A DNA stretch of 12,094 nt from Theodoxus fluviatilis (GCA_034096865.1 JAWQFJ010009546.1:1-12094), one strand, 5' to 3'. Positions 1-7,289 are shown, counted from the first letter of the stretch. Numbers and translations: made by a program. The notes: generated from the letters alone by a model not told the origin.

Positions 1-20
1 GAGTTAACAAAAAGGTGAGT
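1..20 (+). other. Possible 3' end of an exon with splice donor
   Basis: The window opens with AAAAAG followed by GTGAGT, a full match to the metazoan 5' splice-site consensus, with the GT at 15-16. If real, bases 1-14 are the end of an exon. One reading of them is open (Glu-Leu-Thr-Lys plus two leftover bases), which matches the phase needed by the acceptor-bounded block at 1226. Joining the two would give an Arg codon and an uninterrupted frame. A GTGAGT alone occurs often by chance, so the support is the phase agreement rather than the site itself. Confidence 0.28.
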
Positions 21-111
21 CTGGATGTTAGCCAGTACACTATTTCTTCTTGCTGGAATCTGCTTAATCAGTGTAAAACTACAAGATACTCCACCCACTC
101 ATCCACTCACC

Positions 112-126
112 CACACACACACACAC
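112..126. repeat. Short (CA)n microsatellite
   Basis: About seven CA dinucleotides inside a CCAC/CATC-rich stretch. The rest of 21-291 shows no gene, repeat family or motif that can be supported. Confidence 0.8.
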
Positions 127-291
127 ATCCCACACCCTACTATCTCCCCAGAAAGATGTTCAATAGTCTATGGTTGCAGAAAGCACATGCTGTGTTAAGA
201 ACATCGAGTTTGTCAATGCTTCTTAAGTTTCTCGACTGACGTCGAAAGTTGCAAAAATCAAGACTGCACCGATATTATTTGAACTCATCTG

Positions 292-512
292 GAATGAATG
301 AATGAATGAATGAATGAATGAATGAATGAATGAATGAATGAATGAAGTTTCACTGCCTATCACTCAGCTTTTGTGGCCTATTTAAGTCCATTAACCACAC
401 TATCACCAGAGCCGGTTTGAGTGAGGTCAGTCTCAATTTCCTTTGTTAATCGTCTTGAACGAATGGCATAGGAAAAGGCGATGGTTCTAGTCTTAGTCTC
501 AACCCACAGAGG
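292..512 (-). mobile_element. Interspersed SINE-like element, copy 1 (GAAT tail)
   Basis: A (GAAT)n run at 292-346 is followed by a diverged copy of the repeat family described at 620-820. Recognisable landmarks are CACTGCCTATCA, TTTGTGGCCTATTTAAG, TAATCGTC.TGAACGAAT and a terminal CAACCCACAG. The hairpin segment is degraded here, so this is probably an old copy. Strand is given for the reading in which the tetranucleotide run is a 3' tail, (ATTC)n. Confidence 0.65.
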
Positions 513-619
513 CTAGACATTTGTCATAGTGGGAGACATGAACACGTAAGTCAAATTTTCACTGACTGTGCGTCCCCCACCTCCACTCTCCCCCCCACAA
601 ACAAGGTTGAGGAAATTGA

Positions 620-820
620 GGATGGATGGATGGATGGATGGATGGATGGTGTTTTACGGCCTATCAGCCTCTGTAGGCTATGTAAGGCCACTGAACACGA
701 AAATCACTAGAACAGCTTAGAGTAAACGCAACTCAAGTCACGGTGTCCCTAGTCAATCGCCTCTTACGAATCGCGTAGGGAGACGCGGTGGGTCAATTCT
801 TACCCCAAACCCACAGGGGG
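620..820 (-). mobile_element. Interspersed SINE-like element, copy 2 (reference copy)
   Basis: The best-preserved copy of a family seen seven times in the window, plus one extreme truncation. On the + strand it runs (GGAT)n 620-649, TTTTACGGCC, a hairpin of GGCCT/AGGCC and AGCCT/AGGCT arms, GAACACGAAAATCACTAGA, CTCTTACGAATCGCGTAGGG, GACGCGGTGGGTC, and ends in CCCAAACCCACAGGGGG. On the minus strand this is a body of about 170 bases, then a hairpin, then an (ATCC)n tail, the layout of a SINE or LINE 3' end. No good tRNA A or B box was found, so the head type is unknown. GAGGAAA at 609-615 and 831-837 could be remnants of a target-site duplication, but is short enough to be chance. A Helitron-like (pearl-type) non-autonomous element is the main alternative. 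Confidence 0.68.
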
Positions 821-822
821 AA

Positions 823-1225
823 GACAGTTCGAGGAAAGAACAGCCCTATCAAAAAGAGGACATCATTCCGCGCACTCGAGTGATTAACATAGAAAACTTT
901 CCTATCCATGCACTGCACCTAGGATTCGATAATTTTCCAGACATCTGTTGCAGTTGATGAGATTACTACGAACCACTGAATACTGCTCAGTTTTGATCAT
1001 TGTCACTAACGCCTACGTGCATATCTTATGCACCCTGTAGTCTTCAAGTGTTTTCACTGTTTTCCTGACTCTTGGAGGAGGAGAGGGGGGGGGGGGGACG
1101 ACATCGGGATGACAAGCTCAGGTGCCCCTCACTTGTCTAAAATGGCCAGTCACACAGAATGAAGGTTTACAATAGGGCTTCTCTGAAGTTTGAGAGCGTG
1201 TCCTAGGCTGACGGTCTTTCACTAG
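823..1225. other. Unassigned non-repetitive stretch
   Basis: No gene, RNA or repeat family is recognised here. It contains a 13-base G run (1085-1097). If the flanking splice signals are real, the stretch is the distal part of an intron ending in the pyrimidine-rich GTCTTTCACTAG just before 1226. Confidence 0.5.
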
Positions 1226-1481
1226 AGAGCTGTATCTCCAAATGGATAAAGAGGACACACCCATCACCATGATAAGCTGGATCACTTCTTATATAGGCGA
1301 TGACCATAAGATACCTCCTGGTGAACACATAGTGGGGCCGGATGTGCGAGAGCTACTGGAGCAGGCCCAGAAAGCACTAACATCCCAGCTCATGGAGGAT
1401 GTATTGAGGCAGTTCATGCTATTTGCCAGGATTCAGTACAGCTACAAGCAAACCCGTCTCAAACAAAATGATGGAAACTAG
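1226..1481 (+). CDS. Candidate coding exon, protein not recognised
   Basis: An acceptor-like GTCTTTCACTAG precedes an open reading frame that ends at TAG (1479-1481). The first Met is at 1242, but the frame is open back to the putative acceptor, so an internal exon is as likely as a start exon. The peptide has no simple-repeat character: it contains WITSYIGDD, then an amphipathic, helix-like stretch (DVRELLEQAQKALTSQ, LMEDVLRQFMLFARIQ) rich in Leu, Glu and Gln. The family was not recognised. The 3' end is unclear. GTAAAAGT at 1481 resembles a donor, but splicing from it to the block at 1723 would create TAG at the junction. A weaker GTACAG donor at 1436 would keep the frame open (FARIQ then CYVTK). 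It could equally be a terminal exon, a pseudogene fragment or a chance frame. Confidence 0.36.
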
Positions 1482-1722
1482 TAAAAGTACATCAACAACA
1501 GGCTAACAACCAACTACGCTAATGAGTGCACCGGTTTTTACATTGGGATTTGACGTAAGGGCTCGACTTGTTGAAAAGCGTGCAAGGCGATTGAGTGCCG
1601 AGGTCCAGTTCCTGCTCGAGATGGTGCAGTCATTTTCCCACCAATGTCATCCAAATATATCTATGCCCCCTAAACAGCAGAGCTTTAACACTTTCCTTTC
1701 TACATGTATGTTCCTCTCAAAG

Positions 1723-1828
1723 GTGCTACGTCACAAAAGACGATGTGGTAATGGTGCTTTGTCGAATCACTGAAATGAGCTGTCGACGTAGGGCGTACAA
1801 AGCATCACCATTGCATCTCATTACACAG
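1723..1828 (+). CDS. Candidate internal coding exon, protein not recognised
   Basis: A pyrimidine-rich tract ending TTCCTCTCAAAG (AG at 1721-1722) and a strong donor CACAG/GTGAGA (GT at 1829-1830) bound a 106-base block. One frame is open across it and reads CYVTKDDVVMVLCRITEM, then SCRRRAYKASPLHLITQ: a balanced amino-acid composition unlike the surrounding low-complexity frames. It would enter with one base completing a codon (phase 2) and leave on a codon boundary (phase 0). The acceptor phase matches that of the upstream block at 1226. The protein family is not recognised. Size and signals fit a normal animal internal exon, but no downstream partner exon was found before the repeats begin at 2021. 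Confidence 0.4.
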
Positions 1829-2019
1829 GTGAGAAAGTTAGGAGAAAATTGTCGCATGGGCGACTGCTCAGCCCAACGCCTGCCCTGGCTGCCTCATGGT
1901 GGCACCACATGGCGTCGATTTGAGAACAGAGCGGCCATTACCATCACAAAAGCACAGAGCAGTTAACGTGAAAATGGTGGCCCTCCTGCAAATTCTGTCC
2001 AGATTGCCCAGAGTTCCTC

Positions 2020-2020
<1 letters not shown>

Positions 2021-2063
<43 letters not shown>

Positions 2064-2082
2064 CGCGCACACGCTCGCGAGC
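2021..2082. repeat. (GT)n running into CG/CA alternating tract with inverted repeats
   Basis: Uninterrupted (GT)n at 2021-2057 continues as alternating purine-pyrimidine GCGCGCACGCGCACACG to 2073. Within it, GTGTGCGCG and CGCGCACAC (2053-2072) form a perfect 9-base inverted repeat around CA. The palindrome GCTCGCGAGC follows at 2073-2082. The tract is strongly Z-DNA and cruciform prone. Confidence 0.92.
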
Positions 2083-2355
2083 GAGTGTAAATGGGATGCG
2101 TGTTGGGTGTGTGACATGTTTCGTGTTATTTGTAAATTACTTGCATAAGTCCGTGTGCGGTGAGTGAGCGTGAGCATATATTTTTCTGTGCGAGCGTGCA
2201 AGCATATTTTAGGGTGGGAAGATTCTGGTTCTTGCATCTTTGAGCCAACAAGCGTTTTAACAGTATTCTCATGATATCTATTCAAAATTGATACGGCGAA
2301 AGCATCAGCGGCATCACACCACATAAATAAATAAATGGACCTGAAAAACTTTTTC

Positions 2356-2356
<1 letters not shown>
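2083..2356. other. Unassigned spacer between GT arrays
   Basis: No gene or known repeat is seen. It holds scattered GTGAGCGTGAGC-type sequence that may be decayed GT repeat, and a short (AAAT)n at about 2325-2336. Confidence 0.5.
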
Positions 2357-2434
<78 letters not shown>

Positions 2435-2520
2435 CGTGTGCGTGAGCGCGTGTGTGTATGAATGTGCGTGTGTGTGTGTGTGTGCATGCGTGCATGCATG
2501 CATTCATGCGTGCGTGCATG
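2357..2520. repeat. Compound (GT)n array with degenerate GTGC/ATGC flank
   Basis: Two long (GT)n runs (2357-2397 and about 2399-2430) are separated by a single GG. They then decay into GTGCGTGC, TGTGTATGAATG and alternating GCATGCGTGCATGCATGC to about 2520. Frames across it on either strand are only Cys/Val or His/Thr repeats. Confidence 0.92.
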
Positions 2521-2528
2521 TATTGGCG

Positions 2529-2652
2529 GGGATGGATGGATGGATGGATGGATAAATGGATGCATGCATGGATGGATGGATGGATGGATGGATGGATGGG
2601 TGGATGGGAGGATGGATGGATGAATGGACGGAAGGACTTTTACGACCTATCT
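2529..2652 (-). mobile_element. ATGG microsatellite with extremely truncated copy 8 of the SINE-like family
   Basis: An imperfect (GGAT)n run at about 2530-2625, with interruptions TAAATGG, GCATGC and GGGAGG, leads into ACTTTTACGACCTATC at 2636-2652. That short block matches the start of the family body next to the tail (copy 2: GTTTTACGGCCTATC), and nothing of the family follows. A copy cut off within about 17 bases of its tail is what 5' truncation during retroposition would leave. Confidence 0.5.
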
Positions 2653-3064
2653 TGTTGGCGGTGAAGATGAAGAGCTATTATCAGCTAAGGAAAGCAATGC
2701 TGGGAAATGTTCAAGAAAATATTTTTGCCGAGAGGGGAGAGAGACCTCAGGAGTAAAACAGAGCATCTGTGTGAGGACAGTGAGGGGACATTCAAGTGAG
2801 GCAGGAAGGGGCCGGCACATGCCCCAGGGAGAGGAGACGGCACTGGTATATTCTCTGTGTATCCAGTCCTTCTCTGTGTTTGCCGTCGGACGCTAGTAGA
2901 GGAAAGTTCAAGTGACCCGATGATCAGGGAGTAAAGAGTAAAGAGATTTGAAATCCAGAAATGGATGATGAATCGTTATATAAAACCACTACGTTACCTT
3001 CGACTTTCCGACGAGCCCCATTCAATAACTGCATCACAGCCACGAGAATGAGCAATCCACACTT
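2653..3064. other. Unassigned stretch
   Basis: No recognisable gene, RNA or repeat family. Purine-rich (GAGGGGAGAGAGACC and similar) in the middle. Open frames on the + strand read through here but show no domain, and the longest starts inside the upstream microsatellite. Confidence 0.5.
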
Positions 3065-3247
3065 GATGGGTGGATGGATGGAGCTTCACGGCCTAGGAGC
3101 CTGTGTAGGCTATGTAAGGCCGTTGACAACAAAATCACTCGAACTAAATGGAATGAGAGCAAGTCAAGTCATGATTTCCATAGTGATTCGCCTTTAACGA
3201 ATTTCGTAGTGAGATGCGGTGGATCTTGCCCCCAACCCACATAGGAG
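3065..3247 (-). mobile_element. Interspersed SINE-like element, copy 3
   Basis: A short GGGT/GGAT tail at 3065-3081 is followed by CTTCACGGCC and a perfect version of the hairpin, with arms GGCCT/AGGCC and AGCCT/AGGCT. Next come CAAAATCACTCGAACT, GATTCGCCTTTAACGAATTTCG, GATGCGGTGGATC and CCCCAACCCACATAGG. The last third of this copy, from 3201, is unit 1 of the adjoining minisatellite, so the array was probably born from the end of this element. Confidence 0.68.
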
Positions 3248-3428
3248 TAGTACAGGAATTTCGTAGTGAGATGCAGTGGATCTTACCCCCAACCCCCATA
3301 GGAGTAGAACAGGAATTTCGTAGTGAGATGCAGTGGATCTTACCCCCAACCCCCATAGGAGTAGTACAGGAATTTCGTAGTGAGATGCAGTGGATCTTAC
3401 CCCCAACCCCCATAGGAGTAGTACAGGA
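3201..3428. repeat. 57-base minisatellite, four units
   Basis: Units start at 3201, 3258, 3315 and 3372, each exactly 57 bases from ATTTCGTAGTGAGATGC to TAGTACAGGA. The unit is the terminal third of the SINE-like element (CGTAGTGAGATGCGGTGGATC..CCCCAACCCACA) plus a short extension. Because 57 is divisible by three, frames stay open on both strands across the array. These are artefacts of unit length, not genes. Confidence 0.95.
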
Positions 3429-3961
3429 ATTTCGTAGTGAGATGCAGTGGATCTTGCCCCCAACCCACATAGGAGTAGTATGGGGTCAGTCCACAGTAAC
3501 TTAGTGGTTATCTTATCATGGATTATAACTAAAATTTCGTAGTGAGATGCGGTGGATCTTGCCCCCAACCCCCATAGGAGTAGTATGGGGTCAGTCCACA
3601 GTAACTTAGTGGTTATCTTACATCATGGATTATAACTAAAATTTCGTAGTGAGATGCGGTGGATCTTGCCCCCAACCCACACAGGAGTAGTATGGGGTCA
3701 GTCCACAGTAACTTAGTGGTTATCTTACATCATGGATTATAACTAAAATTTCGTAGTGAGATGCAGTGGATCTTACCCCCAACCCCCATAGGAGTAGTAC
3801 AGGGTCAGTCCACAGTAACTTAGTGGTTATCTTACATCATGGATTATAACTAACATTTCGTAGTGAGATGCAGTGGATCTTACCCCCAACCCCCATAGGA
3901 GTAGTACAGGGTCAGTCCACAGTAACTTAGTGGTTATCTTACATCATGGATTATAACTAAC
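3429..3961. repeat. 105/107-base minisatellite, five units (extended unit)
   Basis: Units start at 3429 (105 bases), 3534, 3641, 3748 and 3855 (107 each). Each begins with the same 53 or so bases as the 57-base unit, then carries an added 54 or so bases beginning GGTCAGTCCACAGTAAC and ending GATTATAACTAA. The first unit lacks CA in TTACATCATGG. The array is continuous with the shorter-unit array, so one locus has two unit lengths in series. Confidence 0.95.
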
Positions 3962-4095
3962 ATAGGTTTTACTATTTCACAGCAACAAAAAGTGAGTGAA
4001 GCTGCTGAACTCTCGCTTCGTCAATTCAGGATGTCAATATGCCTAAAACCCCAACAGATTCTAGAGGAGTCTTCATACACTTGGGCCAACTGTCC

Positions 4096-4275
4096 AGAAG
4101 AAGGAGGGGAAGGAGGGGAAGGAGGGGAAGGAGCGGGAGGGGGAGGAGGAGAAGGAGGAGGAGAAGGAGGAGGAGGAGGAGGAGGAGGAGGAGGAGGAGG
4201 AGGAGGAGGAGGAGGAGGAGGAGGAGGAGGAGGAGGAGGAGGAGGAGGAGGAGGAGGAGGAGGAGGAGGAGGAGA
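4096..4275. repeat. (GGA)n polypurine tract
   Basis: 180 bases of purine on the + strand with a single pyrimidine (C at 4134). It starts as AAGGAGGGG repeats (about 4100-4130) and becomes near-perfect (GGA)n from about 4158. Mirror symmetry and G content favour intramolecular triplex or quadruplex. Translated frames are poly-Gly or poly-Arg one way and poly-Pro, poly-Ser or poly-Leu the other; none is a credible gene. Confidence 0.95.
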
Positions 4276-4356
4276 TCTCATACCTACACTGGCAGTGACA
4301 ATTCATAAAAACTAAGAAACCAATCTAACTACACCCGCATTAATAAAGGGATGATC

Positions 4357-4492
4357 GAACGAATGAATGAATACATACATAAGTGTTACGGGTTTTCAGC
4401 TTTCGTAGGCTTCGTAAGACCAATGATCACAAAGATCATCAGAGCTGGTTAGAGTTAGGAGGGCGTCAAGTCTCGTACCACACACCACAGGG
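4357..4492 (-). mobile_element. Interspersed SINE-like element, copy 4 (internally deleted)
   Basis: A tail of GAAC/GAAT units at 4357-4373 is followed by TGTTACGGG, CAGCTTTCGTAGGCTTCGTAAG, GATCACAAAGATCATCAGAG, CTGGTTAGAGTTAGGAG and CAAGTCTCG, then directly by ACCACAGGG. The segment containing the GAATCGCGTAGGGAGATGCGGTGG landmarks is missing. Confidence 0.6.
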
Positions 4493-4639
4493 AGACTAAC
4501 AACACCTACACATCCAAATAGACCACTATTTACCATTTATCCACAAATAAAAATCTAAAGTAGAAGACATTCCGCGAAACCATCGGCCTCTTCCGAACCA
4601 TCCCTGTATACAGACACTGCCCCTCCTGGACAACCCCCT

Positions 4640-5240
4640 TTCTTCCTTCCTCACCATTCATTTCGCCCGTCGTCTACGGGTTGAAGGGGCGGCGGCGGCG
4701 GATTAAATCGGGGAAAATAAAGTTAAAAGAAGACGGAAGGGGTGGGGGGGTGAGGCGGAGGATTTGGGGGGTGTTACCACACAGGGTGGCAGGCACCAAG
4801 CGAGTGCAAAAACAGCGAAAAACGAGGGCGCGAGGGCGAGAACGAGCGAGAGAGAGAGAGAGCGGCACGTGAGACGGGGGACAAAGCGGGGACGACGGCA
4901 GGGCCGAGTGGGCGACACAAAGGGCTTCACGCTGCAGACTGCAGACCCAGTTGGCTGCCTGTGCAACTGGAAATGTGCGCAAACATAATCTGCAACTGCA
5001 CTGATTTTCCCAAATTAAACGACGCCGCGCCGCGCCGACCGGCGACCCGTCCACCAGCACCTTTGTCAACACCACAGCCGCTCCGTCGTCGCCGATAAAA
5101 GCTCAAGTTGGAGGCAGGCAGTTGAGTAGACAGAAACAGTGAGAGAAAGGAAAGGAGGGGGGGGGGGGGGGATAGAGAGAAGCGGGGAAGGGGGGATTGA
5201 GTGACGGTGCACGACAACGTGATTCATCCCCGCTCCCTCT
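4640..5240. promoter_or_regulatory. CpG-rich block with core-promoter-like site
   Basis: CpG is very dense here, especially at 5020-5095 (GACGCCGCGCCGCGCCGACC, then CCGCTCCGTCGTCGCCG). GATAAAAG at 5094-5101 resembles a TATA element. About 26 bases downstream, GGCAGTTGAG (CA at 5119-5120) resembles an initiator, which would place a transcription start near 5120 on the + strand. Other contents are a (GA)n run at about 4850-4861, a CACGTG E-box in GGCACGTGAG (about 4866) and a 15-base G run at 5157-5171. No associated coding exon can be supported, so this is a promoter or CpG-island candidate by composition and spacing only. Confidence 0.3.
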
Positions 5241-5259
5241 TTCTCTCTTTTCTCATCAA

Positions 5260-5600
5260 ACCTCGAGCGGCGATGACAATCATCGAATTTATTGGAAATT
5301 AATTTTGGAGGGCCTCCTAACTACGTTGGCACTTTTGCAGTTTTCTCCCCCCTCGTCCAGATCAAAGCCTCCGCGGCGATTACTCGCCTGCTTGGCTCCC
5401 CATTAAAGGCGTATGAATGGAAGAGCTTGATTACATTAGAATATTCGAGAGTTATGCAATTAATGGCGGGCAGGGCGGGGCAGTACCCGTCGCCCATCGC
5501 ATGCGAAGGTTGGAGTTTAATCAGCTCAATTTGAGCACTAGCGCATTAGCGCCTATGATCCGCCTGCTCTACCTAGCGATTAAAGGTCCCAGTTGCCTGC
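5260..5600. promoter_or_regulatory. Candidate cis-regulatory element dense in homeodomain-type motifs
   Basis: A non-repetitive block with many ATTA/TAAT cores in an otherwise GC-rich setting: AATTAATTTTGG (about 5298-5310), CATTAAAGG (5401), GATTACATTAG (5429-5439), ATGCAATTAATGG (5454-5466, POU/homeodomain-like), GCGCATTAGCGC (5541-5552) and GATTAAAGG (5578-5586). AGATCAAAG at 5359-5367 is a strong TCF/LEF match. GGCGA/TCGCC flank TTAC at 5375-5388 as a small hairpin. The pattern of intact short motifs without repeat or coding character resembles a conserved developmental enhancer. Whether it is conserved cannot be seen from one sequence. Confidence 0.32.
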
Positions 5601-5744
5601 ACAGACCGCCACCCCAGACGCGACAAGCAAATGTTCAGGTCGGGGTGGACACACCCTACCATTACTTCCTCATCCGGGTTCCTGACTTGGGACCCTGCTG
5701 TCTCCCTGAAGGACCCTTACCAACCCATGAAGAGACCGTATGTC

Positions 5745-6562
5745 TTTCTTAGGCGTCCCTAGCTTCCCTACAGAGAAACATAGCGTTGCCTGTGACGAAA
5801 CTACACTTCCTGTGAAGGCACTAGCATTTCCTGCAGTGAAACTAGCACTTTCTAGGAAGACACTAGCACTTCCTGTAAAGAAACTAGCACTTCCTGTGAA
5901 GGCACTAGCATTTCCTGCAGTGAAACTAGCATTTCCTGTTGTAGTTTTGCTTCCTGTGAAGATACTAACACTTCCTGTAGTGATACTAGCATTTCCTGTG
6001 GTAGTCGTACTTCCTGTGAAGATACTAGCACTTCCTGTAGTGAAACTAGCATTTCCTGCAGTGAAACTAGCATTTCCTGTGGTAGTTTTACTTCCTGTGA
6101 CGATACTAGCACTTTCTGTAGTGAAACTAGCACTTCCTGTGGTAGTTTTACTTCCTGTGAAGATACTAGCACTTCATGTAGTGATACTAGTACTTCCTGT
6201 GGTAGTCTTATTTCCTGTGAAGATACTAGCACTTCCTGTAGTGAAACTAGCACTTCCTGTAGTGAAACTAGCATTTCCTGTGGTAGTTTTACTTCCTGTG
6301 AAGATACTAGCACTTCCTGTGGCGAAACTAGCACTTCCTGTAGTGAAACTAGTACTTCCTGTGGTAGTCTTATTTCCTGTGAAGATACTAGCACTTCCTG
6401 TGGTGAAACTAGCACTTCCTGTAGTGAGACTAGCACTTCCTGTGGTAGTCTTACTTCCTGTCGTGAAACTAGCACTTCCTGTAGTGAAACTAGTACTTCC
6501 TGTGGTAGTCTTACTTCCTGTGAAGATACTAGCACTTCCTGTAGCGAAACGCACTTCTTGTG
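5745..6562. repeat. 21/18-base minisatellite with 60/81-base higher-order units
   Basis: The basic unit is ACTAGCACTTCCTGTAGTGAA (21 bases) with a shorter 18-base variant centred on GGTAGTTTTACTTCCTGT. Using the GTAG of the short variant as a marker (5941, 6001, 6082, 6142, 6202, 6283, 6364, 6445, 6505), spacing is 60, 81, 60, 60, 81, 81, 81, 60. Each higher-order unit is thus one 18-mer plus two or three 21-mers. All lengths are multiples of three, so several frames are open. A 288-codon + frame (5740-6606) reads KLALPVVKLAFPVVVLLPV and minus frames read TGSASFTTGSKTTTGS or QEVLVSLQEVLVS. A coding exon is not excluded but is not the simplest explanation. Confidence 0.93.
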
Positions 6563-6917
6563 GTGAGCTTAGCCCTTCCTCTGAAGACTGGTATATCCTG
6601 CGGTAATCTGAGCATTTTCTGTGAAGTCACTAGCATTTCTCGAGGAGATATAATATCTTGAGGCAATTCTAGCCCTTTCTCTGAAGACATCAGCGCTTCC
6701 TGTGCTGACCCTAGCACCTCCCGACGAGAAACTAGCGGATTCATGTGGAGAAAGTGGCATTCGTGAGTGCACTTCAATACATTCTTGGAGTCTGAAGCCT
6801 TTCGTGTGAAAACCCCAGCTTCTCGTACACATCCCATTAATTACTGAAGTTCCGACGTTTCTCCAACCCCATTCTAGTCCACTAGAGACTTCGCTTTCCG
6901 GTGAAACAGTCTCTAGC
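6563..6917. repeat. Decayed edge of the 21-base minisatellite
   Basis: The same unit persists with increasing mutation: GAGCTTAGCCCTTCCTCTGAAG, GTCACTAGCATTTCTCGAGGAG, CAGCGCTTCCTGTGCTGACC, CTAGCACCTCCCGACGAG and, last, TTCGCTTTCCGGTGAAACAGTCTCTAGC near 6890-6917. Centre units are alike and edge units diverged, the pattern expected when unequal exchange homogenises the middle of an array. Confidence 0.7.
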
Positions 6918-7289
6918 ACAGTTGACATCACGTGATGGATGGATTTCGTCAGAAAAATTCGAATGAGGGTCACACGAGAGGCTTGTGGGATAGCCGACCT
7001 GCTCCCTGACATACGCCGTTAAAATAGTTCTAAGACTATTTCGCACAAAACTCATAACTTAAGCTTGTTGAGGCAATAAACAAGCGTTTATTCGATACAT
7101 TAAAATGTTTGTGTTGAAATGGAAACAAGTTTTGACATCTGAATGATTGATGTAAAAAGTGGAGAGAAAAAATAGTATCAGAACGAACTATTTTTGGCGC
7201 AATGCTGTAATGCGAAGGGTCAAGTCTAGTACTCATTCATTGAGAACTAAGCCAGAATCACTACTGACTCGGGTTCACATAATGCTCTA
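6918..7289. other. Unassigned AT-richer stretch
   Basis: No gene, RNA or repeat family recognised. Open frames on the minus strand here are short and show no domain. Confidence 0.5.

Noticed and set aside
609..837. GAGGAAA as a target-site duplication of copy 2
   Set aside because: Seven bases, not flush with the element ends, and no comparable pair at the other copies; too weak to claim.
1522..1773. 83-codon + frame between the two exon-like blocks as an exon
   Set aside because: It lies in a different frame from the upstream block and overlaps the acceptor of the better-supported block at 1723. A GTAAGG at 1555 could be a donor, but no matching acceptor was convincing.
1944..2519. 191-codon minus frame rich in His and Thr
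   Set aside because: It is built almost entirely from two (CA)n arrays and the spacer between them.
3201..3961. CRISPR-like regular direct repeats
   Set aside because: Units are contiguous and share their full sequence, with no unique spacers, and the setting is eukaryotic. It is a minisatellite.
3992..4315. Poly-Gly, poly-Arg, poly-Pro and poly-Ser frames
   Set aside because: They are translations of the (GGA)n tract in different frames.
5740..6606. 288-codon + frame of ALPVVKL-type repeats as a gene
   Set aside because: Unit lengths of 18 and 21 keep several frames open at once on both strands and no flanking gene signals are seen. Listed as a repeat, with the coding option left open.
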